64,000 nucleotides of DNA from Flavobacteriaceae bacterium (GTDB lineage: Bacteria > Bacteroidota > Bacteroidia > Flavobacteriales > Flavobacteriaceae), in NCBI GenBank assembly GCA_002694465.1, contig NZMG01000053.1:1-64000 (forward strand), written 5' to 3'. The position numbers and the translations under genes are program-made. Position 1 is the first letter of the stretch. The number at the start of each line of letters is the position of its first letter. The notes under the pieces are model-generated. The model was not told the origin of the DNA, ran no database searches, and saw only the letters and a program-made list of their open reading frames with translations. Of this stretch, positions 43,962 to 53,270 are shown one piece after another.

Positions 43962-44804
43962 TTACTGGTTTTTACATAGTGCTTCAGAATCTTCCAAAAT
44001 CTTTTTATGTCTTGTTTTATCAATTCCTATTTGATTTAATAAATTAGATGTTTCGTGAAGCTCTTTGCATAGTACAATACCTTTTTCCAATAATTTTGTT
44101 TTTTCGACTTTGGTAAGCGTTGTTAATGCTGTTAGTGGATGAAGGCCCGATTGGTCGATTCTATCTTTTAAACCGTTTCCTAGTGGATAGTCCCAGCTTG
44201 TTAATAACAATCCCACGCATTTACCATACTGTATTGCATCCGTGGTAAATCGTGTATTGGTATATACACCTCCTTTATGTAGTTTAGCCTCGTGACCTTT
44301 TTGGTGTTCCCATTGTTTTTCAACATCCAAAAACCGTGAATGGATGTATAATGGAATTTTCACATTGCAAAACCTACCTTGATCGCTATGGTATTTACAT
44401 TCAATCATATAATGGGTATTGTCTTTTTGGGCTATTACATCTACTTCGTGCTGTACGCAGTTGCCTTGTACAATCACACCTACCTTCGTTTCAAATCCTT
44501 CGTATTCCAATAGTTTTCCCACTAACTTTTCAAATGGAAAACCGGAAGGGCCTAATTCCATCAAGGCTTTTTTGAGTTTGTACTTTGAGGCACTTACACG
44601 TGATTTACCTTTAAGCATTTTAAATGCCATTTGGTAGATTTTTTTTGTAGTAATCCCATCGTAAATTGTAGACTCAATTTGTGTTACTATTTGCTGAATC
44701 AATTCTTCACTTGCTTGAGCGCGTCGCAATGAATCTTTGAGTTTGTCAACATTAAAAGGAACAATATCTCCCGAGTGTTTTATTATATTTATTGAGTTAT
44801 CCAT
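43962..44804 (-). CDS. ATP-cone domain fused to a restriction-endonuclease-like domain
   Basis: 280 residues. Residues 1-88 are an ATP-cone (IIKHSGDIVPFNVDKLKDSLRRA and SASKYKLKKAL), the nucleotide-sensing unit of ribonucleotide reductases and NrdR. Residues ~90-215 show an Mrr-like nuclease core with D122 in HEVDVIAQ and E135/K137 in MIECKYH. A helical tail follows. A nuclease switched by ATP/dATP level is the natural reading; no methyltransferase partner is present. Confidence 0.82.
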   Translation of the reverse strand: MDNSINIIKHSGDIVPFNVDKLKDSLRRAQASEELIQQIVTQIESTIYDGITTKKIYQMAFKMLKGKSRVSASKYKLKKALMELGPSGFPFEKLVGKLLEYEGFETKVGVIVQGNCVQHEVDVIAQKDNTHYMIECKYHSDQGRFCNVKIPLYIHSRFLDVEKQWEHQKGHEAKLHKGGVYTNTRFTTDAIQYGKCVGLLLTSWDYPLGNGLKDRIDQSGLHPLTALTTLTKVEKTKLLEKGIVLCKELHETSNLLNQIGIDKTRHKKILEDSEALCKNQ

Positions 44805-44807
44805 TGC

Positions 44808-45638
44808 TTAAATATGTATTGTCATTACTGGTAAAGTTGAATGATTGGTAACACCTTCAGCAATACTTTTAGAAAAGAGACTTAAAAAGCCGGTAGTACC
44901 ATGTGTACACATGGTAATGAGGTCTGCAGGGTTATTTTTTAAATAGGTAGTTATTCCAGTTTCAACATATAGTTCATTGTACACATTCATGGTGTAGTTT
45001 TGAACTTCTGGGAATTTCTCTATAAAACGTTTCATAGGTTGTAAGCCCAAAGCAATACTATTTGTGTCGGTTTTAGTATTGATACGTAACAAGTGTATTT
45101 TTGCATCACATTTTGCGGCAATGGAAACAACCTGTTTAAAGGCGTTGCTAAGGTCTTCTTCAAAATCAGATACAAAAACAATATTTTTAAAAGGGAAATT
45201 AAGTGCTTGGTCTTTTACCACGATAACAGGTGCATTAGCTTTTCGGACGATTTTTTCAACATTACTGCCTGTAATTTCCCTAATGACACCTTTAGTGCCA
45301 CTGCTTCCGGTAATGATAAAATCGTGGTGAAAATGGCCTGAATGTTCCAGAATATCTCCCTGTCCAGCATCATATTGAAGAAATGTACGGCATATCAAGC
45401 CTTCGTGTTCTGCCATTCTTTCCAGTTCACGTAATTTGGCTTTAGCAATACCAATTTGCTTCACGGTTTCGGGATAGCGTTTTTCTTTGAGTTTATACAG
45501 TTTTACCCAATCCACAGGGGTTTTCATAAGGTGTAAAAAGTGAATTTCAGAACTGTATAACTTTGCCATTTTAATCCCGAGATGTGCAGCTTTGGTACAG
45601 TTTTCAGAGAAATCGGTGGGTACGAGTATATTTTTCAT
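44808..45638 (-). CDS. Tandem universal stress protein
   Basis: 276 residues with two USP domains. The first starts NILVPTDFSENCTKAAHLGI and ends GSSGTKGVIREITGSNVEK, a G-x2-G-x9-GS ATP-binding pattern. The second starts NIVFVSDFEEDLSNAF, and its loop (CTHGTTGFLSLFSKS) is degenerate. Such proteins aid survival in starvation and low oxygen. It lies 3 bp upstream of the ATP-cone gene. Confidence 0.9.
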   Translation of the reverse strand: MKNILVPTDFSENCTKAAHLGIKMAKLYSSEIHFLHLMKTPVDWVKLYKLKEKRYPETVKQIGIAKAKLRELERMAEHEGLICRTFLQYDAGQGDILEHSGHFHHDFIITGSSGTKGVIREITGSNVEKIVRKANAPVIVVKDQALNFPFKNIVFVSDFEEDLSNAFKQVVSIAAKCDAKIHLLRINTKTDTNSIALGLQPMKRFIEKFPEVQNYTMNVYNELYVETGITTYLKNNPADLITMCTHGTTGFLSLFSKSIAEGVTNHSTLPVMTIHI

Positions 45639-45657
45639 AATTTTTATATTTTGTATA

Positions 45658-46653
45658 TTATTCTATGGTAACTTCATTTCCAGAAAGTATTTGTTTTTCA
45701 AAACAATCCAGATTATATATGGTTGTTTCAGCAATGTTGGTCAATGCTGTTTCGGTCAAAAAAGCTTGATGGCTGGTTATTAAAACATTGTTGAAGGTCA
45801 TTAATCGGGCAATCACATCGTCTTGCAAAATGTCATCGGAATGGTCTTCAAAGAACAATCCTTCTTCTTCCTCATACACATCCATCCCGAAATATCCAAT
45901 CTTTCTTGATTTCAGACCTTCAATAACTGCCCTGGTATCTACCAAGCCACCTCTGCTGGTATTGATGAGCATTACCCCAGGTTTCATAAGTGCTATGTGT
46001 TCTTTGTCAATTAAATGTTTGGTTGTAGCCGTTAATGGTACGTGCAGGCTTATAATATCAGATTGCTTGCAGATGGTTTCACAATTGGTATAGTTTACAC
46101 CATAATTATCAATTAAATCATTGTTCTCAACAACATCTTGAGCAAGAATGTTACATCCTAGTCCGTGAAGTATTTTTATAAGTACAGCACCTATTTTTCC
46201 GGTACCAATAACCCCGACTGTTTTACCATTCAAGTCAAATCCTGTAAGCCCATTTAAAGAAAAGTTTTGTTCACGAACTCTATTATGTGCTTTAATCAAT
46301 TTTCTATTTAAAGCCAATATTAGTGCAAGAGTATGTTCAGCTATGGCATAAGGGGAATATGCTGGCACACGAGCTACTTTTATACCTAGTTCAGCCGCTT
46401 TTGTCAAATCCACGTTATTGAATCCCGCAGATCGTAAAGCGATGTTTTTAATACCAAAAGCTTTCAATTTTTCAAGAACGATTGCTGAAGCGTCATCACC
46501 CGTAAATAGACTTACAGTTTTAGAGCCAGTAGCCAGAATAGCAGTTTCTTCTGTTAAACGACTTTCTAACAGTTTTAATTGGTGTTTACCGTTATTCGCT
46601 TTTACCAGATATGGTTCTTCAAATTTATGGGTGCTAAATATGGTTGTTTTCAT
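45658..46653 (-). CDS. D-2-hydroxyacid dehydrogenase, probable D-lactate dehydrogenase
   Basis: 331 residues. The NAD site is TVGVIGTGKIGAVLI (G150-G155). Catalytic Arg is in NTSRGGLVDTRA, the Glu lies further on, and His is in SHQAFLTETAL, a close match to LdhA-type enzymes. It should reduce pyruvate to D-lactate and reoxidise NADH. Standing with PFK, aldolase and GAPDH genes, it would complete redox balance for fermentation. Confidence 0.87.
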   Translation of the reverse strand: MKTTIFSTHKFEEPYLVKANNGKHQLKLLESRLTEETAILATGSKTVSLFTGDDASAIVLEKLKAFGIKNIALRSAGFNNVDLTKAAELGIKVARVPAYSPYAIAEHTLALILALNRKLIKAHNRVREQNFSLNGLTGFDLNGKTVGVIGTGKIGAVLIKILHGLGCNILAQDVVENNDLIDNYGVNYTNCETICKQSDIISLHVPLTATTKHLIDKEHIALMKPGVMLINTSRGGLVDTRAVIEGLKSRKIGYFGMDVYEEEEGLFFEDHSDDILQDDVIARLMTFNNVLITSHQAFLTETALTNIAETTIYNLDCFEKQILSGNEVTIE

Positions 46654-46670
46654 TCTTCTTTTTTTAAATT

Positions 46671-47933
46671 CTATAACTGTATTAATATATAGGCTATACC
46701 AACGACAACGACACTTCCAAAAATGAGCATTACCAGTTTCCCCGCTTTTTTTGAACCTTTGAAATAAGTAATACCCAGCTTTACAATCATATTACTAATA
46801 GTTGCTGTTATAATGACATTGGTGGCAAGAGCGAGTTTGTCTTCCAAAGACCCAAATTTTGCCATACTAATAGTTATCGCATCGGTATCTGCCAATCCAG
46901 CAATTAAAGCTGAAAAATATAGACCACTTTCTCCGAAAAATTGATTTCCATAAAAAACTGCAAATAAAATTGCCACATAAATAGCACCAAACCCAAGTGC
47001 ATTTAGAATATTAAGAGGATTACCAAGGTTGATAGCTGTCTTTGAGACTTCAGTATTCTTTCTAATAAATAAGATAGCACTTATCAAACAGATCAATGTT
47101 AGAATGGTAAAGGGAATGGCCAAATAAGAAAGTATGCCATTATTAAAGATATATGCTAATATTGCCAGTCTTGGAAACATGATGGCAGAAGCAATAACTA
47201 TTCCTGCAGCATATTCTTTAGAAAGTTCAGGTGACTCCTTGCTTCGCGTAGCATATATCCACGAAACTGCGGTACTTGAAATCAATCCGCCTAAAATTGC
47301 CGTGAGAAGAATACCTCGCTTGGAACCTACATATTTTACAAGGAAATAGCCGATGAAATTCAAAAACGATACAATAACCACTATTGAACCGATTTCAAAA
47401 GGGTTTAGCAAACCTTCTGCACCATAGTCTTGATTTGGTAAGAAAGGCAAAATCAAAAGCGCAATAATTGAAAACTTGATAAAGGCAAAAAGTTCTTCTG
47501 AAGTGATATTTTTAATGAAAGTATTTAAGGTTGTTTTCAATGATAATAAAGTAACTATGATTACCGCAGTAGCAACGGCTTCCTTGTGCAAATGATTAGC
47601 AACCATAACCCCCAAAATCAATGTAGCGAATAAAGCCATATTGGTGGTAATACCAGTCATAATATGCTTTTGCACTATGGAAAGATGGCTTAAGGACAAA
47701 AACAAAAGAAAGGCAGCTGTAATTATAATGACCAACCAAGGTGTGTAGGCAGTGGAAAGATTTCCCAAGATAAAACCAATAATTGCTACAATTGGGAAGG
47801 TTCTTATGCCGGCAAAACCTTGTTCCTCTTTCAGTTTATCGTATTCACGTTCCAATCCCAGAATAAGACCAATTCCCATACTGATGAGTAGTCCGAGGAT
47901 AAATGGATTAATATTTTTAAAAGCTTCTGTCAT
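46671..47933 (-). CDS. MgtC/DUF4010 family membrane protein
   Basis: 420 residues with about 12 membrane helices. The MgtC-like N-terminus reads ISMGIGLILGLEREYDKLKEEQGFAGIRTFPIVAI (residues ~18-52), and the C-terminal DUF4010 half includes GGLISSTAVSWIYATRSKE and LAGLADTDAITISMA. MgtC relatives affect membrane ATPase use and magnesium stress. The function of this long form is not settled. Confidence 0.85.
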   Translation of the reverse strand: MTEAFKNINPFILGLLISMGIGLILGLEREYDKLKEEQGFAGIRTFPIVAIIGFILGNLSTAYTPWLVIIITAAFLLFLSLSHLSIVQKHIMTGITTNMALFATLILGVMVANHLHKEAVATAVIIVTLLSLKTTLNTFIKNITSEELFAFIKFSIIALLILPFLPNQDYGAEGLLNPFEIGSIVVIVSFLNFIGYFLVKYVGSKRGILLTAILGGLISSTAVSWIYATRSKESPELSKEYAAGIVIASAIMFPRLAILAYIFNNGILSYLAIPFTILTLICLISAILFIRKNTEVSKTAINLGNPLNILNALGFGAIYVAILFAVFYGNQFFGESGLYFSALIAGLADTDAITISMAKFGSLEDKLALATNVIITATISNMIVKLGITYFKGSKKAGKLVMLIFGSVVVVGIAYILIQL

Positions 47934-47935
47934 TT

Positions 47936-48910
47936 CTACTTTCCAAATAGTTCTAAAAGTTCATATAATTCATTATTTACCTGATGTTGTTTGACTACTT
48001 CTTCAAAAGAGGTTAAATGCAATTGATTATTCAAAATTCCAACCATCGCGTTCTTTTTACCTTCTGAAAGAACGTTTACACTCGCCACCCCAAGTCTAAT
48101 TCCCAACATTCTGTCCAAAGCGGAAGGATTTCCACCTCGCTGCACGTGACCAAGTTTGGTGATTCGTAAATCGACATCGGGATTAACTTCCTTTATTTTT
48201 GAAGAAACAAGTTCAGCACCTATTTCATCACCTTCAGAAACCACGACAAGGAAGGCATCTTCGCTATCGTAGTTTTTAACCTTGTCCAATAGGTATATAA
48301 AGTCTTTCCCGCTTTCTGGAATTAGGATGGCATCTGCACCTACCATCAAACCCGAATGAATAGCGATATAGCCTGAATCCCTTCCCATTACTTCTACAAT
48401 GAACACACGGTTGTGGGATTCAGCGGTATCTCGTATTTTATCAATATTTTCAATAGCCGTGTTCACTGCGGAATCAAAACCGAGGGTGTAATCTGTACCG
48501 GAAATATCGTTGTCGATAGTTCCCGGAATACCTATAAATGGGATATCGCATATTTCTGAAAAAGCCAATAGACCTTTAAATGTGCCATCGCCGCCAATAG
48601 CAATTAGGGCATCTACGTTGTTCGCTTTTATGGTTTGCAATGCTTTTTTTCGACCCTCCAGTTCCAGAAATCGTTTGCTCCGTGCTGTTTTTAGGATTGT
48701 GCCACCTTTGTGTACTAACTTTTGTAACTCGTGTGATTTTAAGGATATTAAATCTCCATCTATCAACCCTTCATACCCTTTTTGAAAACCACTAATTTTT
48801 ATATTCTTTGCTTCAGCGGATTTGGCAATGGCATAGAGTGCAGCGTTCATTCCAGGGCTATCGCCTCCAGATGTAAATACGCCTATATGTTTAATTTTAT
48901 TTGTGTTCAT
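47936..48910 (-). CDS. pfkA: 6-phosphofructokinase, ATP type
   Basis: 324 residues, standard bacterial length. GGDGT (106-110) and PGTIDND (129-135) carry Gly at the two positions that decide for ATP over pyrophosphate. MGRDSGYIA and the C-terminal RITKLGHVQRGGNPSALDR match PfkA. It phosphorylates fructose 6-phosphate. Its 5' end overlaps the hydrolase gene by 14 bp. A second copy elsewhere on the chromosome is expected but is not in the window. Confidence 0.95.
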   Translation of the reverse strand: MNTNKIKHIGVFTSGGDSPGMNAALYAIAKSAEAKNIKISGFQKGYEGLIDGDLISLKSHELQKLVHKGGTILKTARSKRFLELEGRKKALQTIKANNVDALIAIGGDGTFKGLLAFSEICDIPFIGIPGTIDNDISGTDYTLGFDSAVNTAIENIDKIRDTAESHNRVFIVEVMGRDSGYIAIHSGLMVGADAILIPESGKDFIYLLDKVKNYDSEDAFLVVVSEGDEIGAELVSSKIKEVNPDVDLRITKLGHVQRGGNPSALDRMLGIRLGVASVNVLSEGKKNAMVGILNNQLHLTSFEEVVKQHQVNNELYELLELFGK

Positions 48911-49817
48911 TCGATAATATTTTTTGAAATCTTATTTCTGAAATAGTAAAATCTTGAATTACCTTCCAAACAAATTCTGCTTCTTTCAAAAAGAATTGAT
49001 GGTCTCCTTCCGATGAAGTACTCAGGTGTGCATTTTTAAATTCCCTTGATAATTTTAAGGCATTTTCTAAAGGTGCCGTGGTGTCTTTTTCTCCGTGGAT
49101 AAAAAGCACGTCTTTATCTTTAATTTTCCTTGCCATCGCAAATAAATCTGTTTTCAATATGACTTCTGTGAGTGAATAATAATAACTCATCCAATGATGC
49201 TTTTTTGCATCTTCATAAACTTCATCCGTTAGGTTATCGGGCTTGAATGCACCTGACATAAATATGGGATGAATCATACAGATGTATTTTGAGAATTTAC
49301 TTGACGAAATTCTATCCACAAAGGAATGTGTGGACATTACTTGCTTAAATTCATCTGCATCCTTATAAACAGGTATGCCGATAAAAATTCCTGCCTTGAA
49401 CCAATTAGGATATTTCTCTAAAAGTGCTAATGAAATTATCGCTCCCATTGAATGTCCCGCGATAATTGTTTTTCCATCATTGAACCCTTCTTTTTTTAAA
49501 ATCAATTCTAACGCTTGCAGTTGCACCGATAAGGAATAATCACTTTTTGGTTTTGGCGAATCACCAAAGCCGAGAAGGTCTATTAAAAGCATCGAATGTG
49601 TTTTTGTAATGCTTTCTAATTCACGTTTCCAATAATTCAACGAGCCTGTTAAACCGTGTAGCAAAACGAGTTTGTTTTCTCCAGAACCTAATATTTCATA
49701 ATTCAAGAGCGTTTCGTTGGCATCATAAGCTGGTTGCGTACCAATCTTGTAATGCTGATAGCCTGCAATAGCTACTACAGGTAAAATGAACACTATGAAT
49801 ATGAGTAATAAGGTCAT
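48897..49817 (-). CDS. Alpha/beta hydrolase, membrane-anchored
   Basis: 306 residues with one N-terminal membrane helix (2-20). LLHGLTGS forms the oxyanion region, GHSMG (121-125) the nucleophile elbow with S123, and the catalytic Asp and His appear in FIHGEKDTTAPL and SEGDHQFFL. The substrate is unknown. It overlaps both the PFK and the symporter gene ends by a few bases. Confidence 0.87.
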   Translation of the reverse strand: MTLLLIFIVFILPVVAIAGYQHYKIGTQPAYDANETLLNYEILGSGENKLVLLHGLTGSLNYWKRELESITKTHSMLLIDLLGFGDSPKPKSDYSLSVQLQALELILKKEGFNDGKTIIAGHSMGAIISLALLEKYPNWFKAGIFIGIPVYKDADEFKQVMSTHSFVDRISSSKFSKYICMIHPIFMSGAFKPDNLTDEVYEDAKKHHWMSYYYSLTEVILKTDLFAMARKIKDKDVLFIHGEKDTTAPLENALKLSREFKNAHLSTSSEGDHQFFLKEAEFVWKVIQDFTISEIRFQKILSNEHK

Positions 49818-51172
49818 TGTTTTAAAGTTGGTGTATTAATCGTTTTCTCAGTAACCAAAATTGGTATTTTACCATAGAGCCTATTGAATACCATACAGGC
49901 AGTCAAATCACCAGTTACGTTTACAGCAGTCCTGAACATTCCCAATAGTCTTTCTACCCCAATGATAATGATGATGCCTTCGGCCGGTATACCAACACTT
50001 CCCAAAACAGAAGCGAGTATAACAACGCCACCTCCTGGTATGGCAGGCGTACCAATGGAAGCAGCGACAATAGTTACAATGACCACTACAATATTGAGCA
50101 AGCTCATTTCCAGACCGTAAGCTTGAGCTATAAAAAGTGTTGTAATAGTCTGATAAAGTGCAGTTCCATCCATATTGACAGTTGCACCAATAGGAATTAT
50201 AAAATTGCTAATAGTCTTGTCCACTTTTAGTTTTTCTTCAGCGGTTTTTAATGATAAGGGCATTACTGCCGCAGAACTTGTAGTAGAAAAAGCCAATAAT
50301 TGAACATCCCTTATTTTTTTAAGAAAGTGCAATGGGTTTCTCTTTCCGAGAAGTACGATGAGTCCCAAGTAGAAAATTACCAATAACAGAAGGCCGAGAA
50401 GTACCACTCCAACATAATAGGTTAGACCTGACAATGAACTTAAACCAACACTAGAGGTAAGCTGCGCCATAAGACCAAAAACGGCGATAGGCACTAGAAG
50501 CATTGACCATTTTACCACCGTCATACAGACTTCCTGAATGGCACTTAAAAGAAGCTTTACTGGGCGCAGTAAAGAATCCTCAAGCGATAGCACAGCTACA
50601 CCAATAATGATAGTGAAAATCACGATACTTAACATTTCACCACTAACCATAGATGCCAAAGGGTTTTCTGGAAGCAAGTTTGATATGGCATCTGGGATGG
50701 TTTCAAGACCAAAGGAAAGCTCTGAACTCTCCGTTGGGACAGCTGTAATTTCGTTATGTTCATCTAGAGCCTGCTGATGTAAAAAACGCCCAGGTCTAAA
50801 AAGTTGAGAAAGTATAACACCCAAACTTACCGAAACTATGGTCGTACCTAGAAAATATAAGAGAACGCCACCACCTAATTTTTTTAGACTGTCCTTATCA
50901 TTACTTGCGATTCCGGTAATAATGGAAGCCACGATTAACGGAATCATAATCATCTGGACCAACTTTAGAAATAGAACACCAGGCAATGCCAGCCAATTCC
51001 CTGCGATATCAGCTGTTTCTTTAGTAATCCACCCATTTTGAGGACTTAAAAGCAAACCAAACCCAACGCCCAGAAATAAGGCGATGATAACCTTAAGCCA
51101 TAGACGGCTTTCTACCAATTTAGAGAGGTAGTGATTGAATGATTTAAGTGATTTTATCTCTGTGTCGAACAT
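49814..51172 (-). CDS. Dicarboxylate/amino acid:cation symporter
   Basis: 452 residues of the DAACS (GltP/DctA) family. Re-entrant loop signatures are FSTTSSAAVMPLSLK and a second TPAIPGGGVVILASVLGSVGIP. GATVNMDGTALYQ holds the substrate- and cation-binding NMDGT motif. It imports glutamate, aspartate or C4-dicarboxylates with sodium or protons; the choice cannot be read. Confidence 0.92.
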   Translation of the reverse strand: MFDTEIKSLKSFNHYLSKLVESRLWLKVIIALFLGVGFGLLLSPQNGWITKETADIAGNWLALPGVLFLKLVQMIMIPLIVASIITGIASNDKDSLKKLGGGVLLYFLGTTIVSVSLGVILSQLFRPGRFLHQQALDEHNEITAVPTESSELSFGLETIPDAISNLLPENPLASMVSGEMLSIVIFTIIIGVAVLSLEDSLLRPVKLLLSAIQEVCMTVVKWSMLLVPIAVFGLMAQLTSSVGLSSLSGLTYYVGVVLLGLLLLVIFYLGLIVLLGKRNPLHFLKKIRDVQLLAFSTTSSAAVMPLSLKTAEEKLKVDKTISNFIIPIGATVNMDGTALYQTITTLFIAQAYGLEMSLLNIVVVIVTIVAASIGTPAIPGGGVVILASVLGSVGIPAEGIIIIIGVERLLGMFRTAVNVTGDLTACMVFNRLYGKIPILVTEKTINTPTLKQ

Positions 51173-51183
51173 TCTTTTTATTG

Positions 51184-52245
51184 TTATGCTATGCTAATTT
51201 TAGAATTCAAATAAACTTTCTGAACGGATTGTAGAACCTTCACTCCTTCGCCGAAGGGCTTTTGAAATGCCTTTCTTCCCAGAATCAACCCAGAACCACC
51301 AGCTCTTTTATTGATTACAGCTGTAGTTATTGCTTCCACTAAATCTGACTCCCCTTTAGAGCCACCTCCAGAATTTATCAGTCCTATTTTTCCCATATAG
51401 CAATTTGCTACTTGTAATCTGCATAAATCAATAGGGTGTTCTGTAGTGAGCGTTTCATACATTTCATCATCATATTTACCGAAATTAATATTCTTAAAAC
51501 CAAAATTGTTGGTTGGAAGTTTTTGCTTAATAATATCTGCCTGTATGGTTACACCTAAATGATTTGCCTGACCGGTTAAATCGGCAGCAGCGTGATAATC
51601 GTCTTTTTCGGTTTTAAAAGCTTCGTTGCGCAGATAGCACCATAAAATAGTAGCCATACCTAAACTGTGAGCCTCTTCAAAAGCTTCGGAAATTTCCTTG
51701 AGTTGCCTGTTACTTTCCTCTGAACCAAAGTACACAGTCGCACCTACAGCAACCGCTCCCATATCCCAAGCCGCTTTGACCTTTCCAAAGAGAGTTTGGT
51801 CATATTTGTTGGGATAGGTAAGTAGTTCATTGTGGTTAATCTTAACGATAAAGGGAATTTTATGGGCATATTTACGAGCATTCAATCCCAATACCCCAAA
51901 GGTGGAAGCCACTCCATTGCATCCTGCTTCTATTGCCAACTTGATGATATTCTCTGGGTCAAAATAATCTGGGTTTTTATAGAATGAGAAAGCAGCACTA
52001 TGCTCAATGCCTTGGTCCACAGGCAGAATGCTCAGATAACCTGTGCCACCTAAATTTCCGTGGTTATATAATTGTGAAAGACTTCGCAGAACCTGCGGAT
52101 TTCTGTTACTTTGAGCAAATACCTTGTCTAGGCTTGTCTTACTAGGTGTTTGCAATTCGTCCTTGGTTATTTTTTCACAGACGTGTTCTAAGTAGAAGTC
52201 TGCTTTTTCCCCCAATAGTTCGGTAATATTTATGTCTGTTTTCAT
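51184..52245 (-). CDS. fbaB: Class I fructose-bisphosphate aldolase, DhnA (archaeal) type
   Basis: 353 residues. The DhnA/FbaB pattern is clear: [15 protein letters not shown] near 95, [24 protein letters not shown], and [13 protein letters not shown], with [13 protein letters not shown] and [15 protein letters not shown] near the end for phosphate binding. It cleaves fructose 1,6-bisphosphate through a Schiff base and needs no metal. It lies 11 bp after the archaeal-type GAPDH gene. Confidence 0.93.
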   Translation of the reverse strand: MKTDINITELLGEKADFYLEHVCEKITKDELQTPSKTSLDKVFAQSNRNPQVLRSLSQLYNHGNLGGTGYLSILPVDQGIEHSAAFSFYKNPDYFDPENIIKLAIEAGCNGVASTFGVLGLNARKYAHKIPFIVKINHNELLTYPNKYDQTLFGKVKAAWDMGAVAVGATVYFGSEESNRQLKEISEAFEEAHSLGMATILWCYLRNEAFKTEKDDYHAAADLTGQANHLGVTIQADIIKQKLPTNNFGFKNINFGKYDDEMYETLTTEHPIDLCRLQVANCYMGKIGLINSGGGSKGESDLVEAITTAVINKRAGGSGLILGRKAFQKPFGEGVKVLQSVQKVYLNSKISIA

Positions 52246-52256
52246 TTTGTTAATAA

Positions 52257-53270
52257 TTAATAAATTCCTAAACTTTCATTTGTTTTGGCGATGGATTTTG
52301 CTCCATCGGTTTCAATTCCTGTAAGTGCGCGAATGGCATCAATTGTTTCAGGGATAACAATAGCTTGGTTATCGACCACGTAAGCATAAAAAAGTTCATC
52401 GCCCACCACCTTTAGCATATCTTCCCAAAGGGCTACTTCATACATATCGCCCCACGGTCTTCCCATATCCAAAAACATTTCCTTAATGGTGTTGTTGGAC
52501 ACCAACCCTTGGTCATATCGAATCAATTTAATACGGCTTGACGTTTTAAAGGCATTTAGCACTTCTTCTTTTGAGGCTTGTTTTTTCAATTTCACATTCC
52601 AATAGTGCATATGGCTTAAGGTTTCTGGAACTTTTACTGCGGCAGTGATGACATCCAAATCAGGATCCACACTTTTAGCATCCGGACCTTGGTGACTTGG
52701 GATATCTTTTTCTGGCACCATTGTATTCATAATACCACCTAAATGGCTTTCCCAAGGGTCAGTAGCTCTTCTTAAAAGTGTCCCCCTGGCGTAATCCAAT
52801 AAGTCAGCTCTTTTTAAGGCAGTTAAAGTTCTTAAGATAGAAGTGGTATTGCAAGAGACTACTCTGGTCGCATCCTTATTTAACGCCGATTTATAATTAT
52901 TTTCCGCACTAAAGGAATGCCCTGTGGTTTCGTGTTTTTCACCACCCTGGACAATGAACTTTATACCTTGTTTTTTATATATTTCCACATTCTTTGCCGC
53001 TATATTTTTTGGGGTACAATCAACCACCAGGTCCACTTTATCCAACAGGTCCTGCAAGCTGCCCTTTACCGAAATGCCGGAAACCTTCATTTGTTTTTCG
53101 GCTTCGGTGGTTGCCGCATAGATATTATACTGTTTTCTCACGGCGTTCTGTATACGCCAATCACTAATGACATCGCAAACCCCGAAAAGGTTCATGTCAT
53201 CTTGTAAATTAATGGCATCGGCTACTCTTTTTCCAATGACTCCGTAACCTATAACTGCAATGTTTTTCAT
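52257..53270 (-). CDS. Glyceraldehyde-3-phosphate dehydrogenase, type II (archaeal form)
   Basis: 337 residues. [17 protein letters not shown] (4-20) is the archaeal-type NAD(P) motif, and the catalytic cysteine is C140 in [11 protein letters not shown], as in archaeal GAPDH, not the SCTTNC of bacterial Gap[21 protein letters not shown] is also type II. It works in glycolysis or gluconeogenesis. Type II enzymes are rare in bacteria, which suggests transfer. The start overlaps the nhaA stop by 4 bp. Confidence 0.93.
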   Translation of the reverse strand: MKNIAVIGYGVIGKRVADAINLQDDMNLFGVCDVISDWRIQNAVRKQYNIYAATTEAEKQMKVSGISVKGSLQDLLDKVDLVVDCTPKNIAAKNVEIYKKQGIKFIVQGGEKHETTGHSFSAENNYKSALNKDATRVVSCNTTSILRTLTALKRADLLDYARGTLLRRATDPWESHLGGIMNTMVPEKDIPSHQGPDAKSVDPDLDVITAAVKVPETLSHMHYWNVKLKKQASKEEVLNAFKTSSRIKLIRYDQGLVSNNTIKEMFLDMGRPWGDMYEVALWEDMLKVVGDELFYAYVVDNQAIVIPETIDAIRALTGIETDGAKSIAKTNESLGIY

